The notes beneath the pieces were generated by a model that saw only the letters and a list, made by a program, of their open reading frames with translations, ran no database searches and had not been told where the DNA came from. The position numbers and the translations under genes are program-made. Positions 40,601 to 42,241 of a stretch of DNA of 42,241 bases are shown here, one piece after another (within the stretch, counting starts at the first letter, position 1; each line of letters opens with the position of its first letter). Source of the DNA: JAKFDK01 sp036676195 (GTDB lineage Bacteria > Bacillota > Sulfobacillia > Symbiobacteriales > ZC4RG38); assembly GCA_036676195.1 (NCBI GenBank), contig JAKFDK010000028.1, forward strand, positions 1 through 42,241, read 5' to 3'.

Positions 40601-41295
40601 TGCAGGGCCGAGGACGGGTGATCCGGCGTGGACAGCCAGACGGTGGCTGGCCGGCCGCCCAGTTCGAGGGCAAAGAGTTCAGCAAACGCATTACCGGCCC
40701 GATCCGGCCAGTTTGCGGCCAGACGGGTGGCCCGCTGTTGCAGTTCCAGGGAACGCTGGTGGCTGTGGAGCAGGCTCAGCGTGCGTTCCCGTTCCACCAG
40801 CCCGGCCAGTACCTGGGCGTATACCGGCAGTGCTTCCCCAACGCCGACGGGTACGGCCTCCGGCGCTGCAAAGCCTACGACCAGAGCGCCGGGTACGGAG
40901 CCGGGAAAGGCAACCCCCACCGCCAGTACAGTGTGCAGCGGTGTGGTCTCCAGTGCCGGTTGGCCCACGTGTCCGGTTCTGGGGTCGCGCCGGAAGCTGA
41001 GCAGTTTGCCGCTGCGCAGTACTCCGGCTTCATGCGGCTGCAGGACCAGAACCGGCTGACCGGACTGGCCCAGTGGTGAGCGCTCTGGATACGTATGAAC
41101 CGAAAAATAACCAGGGTGGTCCTCCTGTTGTTCGCAAAGAGAGACGGCGACGGCGCCCAGGGTGATGGCCACCAGGGGCAGGACCTTGGGCATTGCTTCC
41201 GCCAGCGGCAGGTTAGCCGCCTTGGCCACCATATGATTGGCCACCCGAATCGTCGCGATTAACAGCGGGACCTCTTGGTGTAGGCGTGCTTGCAT
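37612..41295 (-). CDS. Multidomain PAS/GAF/GGDEF/EAL c-di-GMP protein
   Basis: A 1227-residue soluble sensor enzyme. Residues 1-340 appear to hold two GAF-like regions without clear signatures. A PAS domain follows at about 350-470 (IIITIAAGGRIVSVNQATVRILGY), then a GAF domain at about 485-640 and a second PAS domain at about 650-775. The GGDEF domain has an intact RLGGDEF near residue 853, preceded by the RTED inhibitory I-site. The EAL domain has EALVRW near 985, LELTEI, DDFGTGFSSL, IKID and EGVET, so all metal and catalytic positions look present. Both synthesis and breakdown of c-di-GMP are therefore possible. The ATG at 41295 has a gaggt site; no membrane helix is seen. Confidence 0.93.
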   Translation of the reverse strand: MQARLHQEVPLLIATIRVANHMVAKAANLPLAEAMPKVLPLVAITLGAVAVSLCEQQEDHPGYFSVHTYPERSPLGQSGQPVLVLQPHEAGVLRSGKLLSFRRDPRTGHVGQPALETTPLHTVLAVGVAFPGSVPGALVVGFAAPEAVPVGVGEALPVYAQVLAGLVERERTLSLLHSHQRSLELQQRATRLAANWPDRAGNAFAELFALELGGRPATVWLSTPDHPSSALQLFGLYGYSAQEQQYLTGTHLERDNLQLGQAALSRGGVALLWTGDTARMSALEQDWVAAADARILICCGFHLPNGTAGLVYGTGPGPELSPLAAGNAASIVHTLMTGVERQTLRQNAEQAAAELRQTLDVSQDIIITIAAGGRIVSVNQATVRILGYAQDELLGTEFGALVHPDDRGQMQQAMAALTHDHTLTNLTVRMLRQDGAVAWLEWNAAQLTSDGLTWGVGRDVTARIQAETTIRRRLDLERTLAGISSGFVGATDVDMAIDAALAQIGHVCGSVRAYVFLFSDDGTTMDNTHEWCGPGISSQRAKLRNLPGDEFPWWMEKLRQGEVVHIPDVARLPAAAAAEQAILRMQGITSALALPLHVGGQLAGFLGCDNLPEGADWSEDDLVLLRTSAEIIGHALERARAQRALQVSEHKYRELFQGASDAVFLYTLTAARQPGRFLEVNDAAARLLGYGRGELLHMSYLDIIDPSCLTGETGLTEATLTQDHTQLEMSYVAREARIIPVEASTRALVLEGAEVVLVVARDVSERKALAAQLAHQAFHDGLTGLANRALFMDRLAHALPRACRRREHCAVLFLDLDSFKLINDSLGHQIGDQLLVAVAQRLLGCVRTEDTVARLGGDEFTVLLEDITEIADATMVAERIAARFQEPFSLGGKELFVSASIGIAMSSAEQQQPEEDLLRNADVAMYAAKKQGKAQFRVFAPSMHDATLTRLELETDLRRAIERGEMKVYYQPVVNLETGVICEMEALVRWEHPRRGILLPASFIPVAEENGLILPLGRWVLAEACRQARAWQAHSSAGSPLVVNVNFSARQFQQPDLVQTVSEVLQDTGLPPDSLQLELTEIVLSQDEQASLEKLRALKALGVRLAIDDFGTGFSSLSYLKRLPADAIKIDRSFITGPGAAAEDSAIVEAVIAFARALRLTVTSEGVETEAQLAHLRTLGCHRGQGFHFSPPLPGPKAAALLAAHPAWAPRSRPVMFLVPPGSGHRQ

Positions 41296-41355
41296 AATTA
41301 GACCTCGCCGGAAATGAATTCAGGACACCGGCTTTTGAAACTGATGCTATTTCGA

Positions 41356-41384
41356 AGTGTATATATGAAACAAATCAATGTCAA
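41356..41384 (-). promoter_or_regulatory. Sigma-A promoter of the GGDEF-EAL gene
   Basis: On the minus strand a perfect TTGACA (41384-41379) and TACACT (41361-41356) are 17 bases apart in a markedly AT-rich stretch. The leader is about 55 bases. Confidence 0.75.
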
Positions 41385-41489
41385 TTCCCTGACCCCTTGA
41401 ACTTCTAAATCAAGTGGTCGGAATAGCAGCAGTCCACGATTAAATTACCCGCGTATGGGGCAGGCTGCTGATGTTGAGGTGACCTACCC

Positions 41490-42241
41490 ATGCGCAACCG
41501 TTGGATTCCGGTCCTGACCGCGCTTGCCCTTGCCGCCGGTGCCGGCTGGGCCATCGCGGCGCGTCCGAGGGCACCGGCACCGCCGCTGCCGCCGGCGCCC
41601 CTGGCCTGGAGCCCGGAGCAGATCCCGCCGGTGGTCAAGCTGCCACCGCTGTACACCGATCTGGCGCCGCCGCAGGCCGGGTCGGGCGAACAGGCGGTGC
41701 GGGCGTACCTGGACACATTGGCCCAGGCGGCTCGGGTGCCCACCTGGCACCCGGCCCGCACTGGCCCGATTGGGGTGGAACAGGCGCCCTACCCGCGGGC
41801 GTATGCCTTCCTGCACCCGGACCGGCAGCAGGCTCTGACCTATACCGATTGGCTCCGGCAGTGGGAGAACGTGGCCCATGTGGGCACCATCCAGGTGGAG
41901 CCAGCCGGCCCGAACCGCTTTTTTGTCGAGGTGGAACGGGTGGAAGTTCATGGCGGGCACAGCGCCGTGGCTTTCCACAGCGGCTTTTTCACCGTGGCTC
42001 CGACACCGGCGGGCTGGCGGTTGACCAGTGCCGAACTGTCCCCGGAAGACCTGATCACGGTGCAGTTGGGTGGCCGCGATCCCTGGCGGCATGACCTGGG
42101 GCTCTTTGCGGCCCACACCCTGCAACAGCCGGGCCGGCCCGGACAGGTCCGCCACTGGCGGCGGGTGGTGGAGCTTACCTATGGGGCAGCCGCGGGGCGG
42201 CCGCCGGTCCGGGTCCGGCTGGCCCGGCAGGTAGACGGCGA
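41490..42241 (+). CDS. Secreted or membrane-anchored protein of unknown function (3' end outside window)
   Basis: The ATG at 41490 follows GAGGTGA at about seven to eight bases, and the frame is open to the end of the window (at least 250 codons). The N-terminus is a basic start plus one hydrophobic segment (about residues 5-22, VLTALALAAGAGWAIAA), a signal peptide or anchor, then a Pro/Ala-rich linker to about residue 60. From about residue 68 there is a folded region with alternating strands (VGTIQVEPAGPNRFFVEVERVEV, HSGFFTVAPTPAGWRLTSAELS) reminiscent of an NTF2-like or DUF-type small beta domain. No family is recognised. It is divergent from the c-di-GMP gene. Confidence 0.75.
   Translation, partial: MRNRWIPVLTALALAAGAGWAIAARPRAPAPPLPPAPLAWSPEQIPPVVKLPPLYTDLAPPQAGSGEQAVRAYLDTLAQAARVPTWHPARTGPIGVEQAPYPRAYAFLHPDRQQALTYTDWLRQWENVAHVGTIQVEPAGPNRFFVEVERVEVHGGHSAVAFHSGFFTVAPTPAGWRLTSAELSPEDLITVQLGGRDPWRHDLGLFAAHTLQQPGRPGQVRHWRRVVELTYGAAAGRPPVRVRLARQVDG

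Noticed and set aside
41396..41414. CTTGA/TCAAG inverted repeat between the GGDEF-EAL gene and the secreted protein gene
   Set aside because: Only five base pairs with a nine-base gap; too short to support as an operator.
1..42241. CRISPR arrays, tRNA or rRNA genes, intact insertion sequences
   Set aside because: No regularly spaced repeats, no cloverleaf-like segments, no rRNA-like sequence and no transposase or integrase motifs were found on reading both strands.

Overview
The window is a GC-rich (roughly 60-65% by eye), gene-dense stretch of a bacterial chromosome. The gene order miaB - ylbF/ymcA-type gene - mutS - mutL - miaA - hfq - spoVK - hflX - ynbB - glnA - lexA/yneA is close to the classical Bacillus subtilis order. 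The sequence also shows strong AGGAGG-type ribosome binding sites, many TTG and GTG starts, a Gram-positive LexA box, a SpoVK homologue and a ydaO-type c-di-AMP riboswitch. Together these point to a high-GC member of the Firmicutes/Bacillota, probably of an endospore-forming lineage. A Symbiobacterium-like organism is my best guess, but the species cannot be fixed from the sequence alone.

Layout. 1-5.7 kb: the 3' part of a leucyl aminopeptidase gene, a PHP-domain phosphoesterase, a small coiled-coil protein, a small orphan gene divergent from a LysR regulator with a large inverted repeat between them, and a secreted HtrA-type protease with an extra C-terminal domain. 5.7-9.0 kb: a mosaic accessory segment whose two ends carry the same 15-bp promoter sequence. 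It holds a pRiA4b ORF-3-like remnant, a Fic-family remnant that lacks its active-site segment, a DUF1259 gene, a 407-bp fragment of a second htrA gene, and a membrane-anchored coiled-coil protein with a C-terminal Rossmann-like domain. 9.0-21.5 kb: a conserved tRNA-modification and DNA-repair block (miaB, ylbF-type, mutY, mutS, mutL, miaA, hfq), interrupted by an alpha/beta hydrolase, a small membrane protein and a divergent beta-propeller gene.

21.5-23.7 kb: a KimA-type potassium transporter on the minus strand, with its promoter, c-di-AMP riboswitch and terminator all visible. 23.8-30.3 kb: spoVK, a degenerate small P-loop GTPase-like gene, hflX preceded by a complete short-ORF-plus-terminator attenuator leader, then ynbB - DUF456 - glnA. 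30.4-32.7 kb: a small coiled-coil gene, then the lexA / yneA-like divergent SOS pair with three LexA-box-like sites, and a small helical protein. 32.8-37.1 kb: a cytochrome c maturation (System II) operon resA-like - ccdA - resB - ccsA, in which both the thioredoxin and ResB carry an extra N-terminal zinc ribbon. 37.6-41.3 kb: a 1227-residue PAS/GAF/GGDEF/EAL protein, followed by a divergent secreted protein cut by the window end.

The main themes are genome maintenance (MutY, MutS, MutL, LexA, YneA), translation and tRNA quality (MiaA, MiaB, HflX, Hfq), envelope and redox functions (HtrA, Ccs), and nucleotide second messengers (c-di-AMP riboswitch, c-di-GMP enzyme). The least ordinary elements are the attenuator leader before hflX, the remnant-filled island before miaB with repeated ends, the zinc-ribbon fusions in the cytochrome c operon, and the membrane Rossmann-like protein in the island. 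No tRNA, rRNA, CRISPR array or intact insertion sequence was seen.
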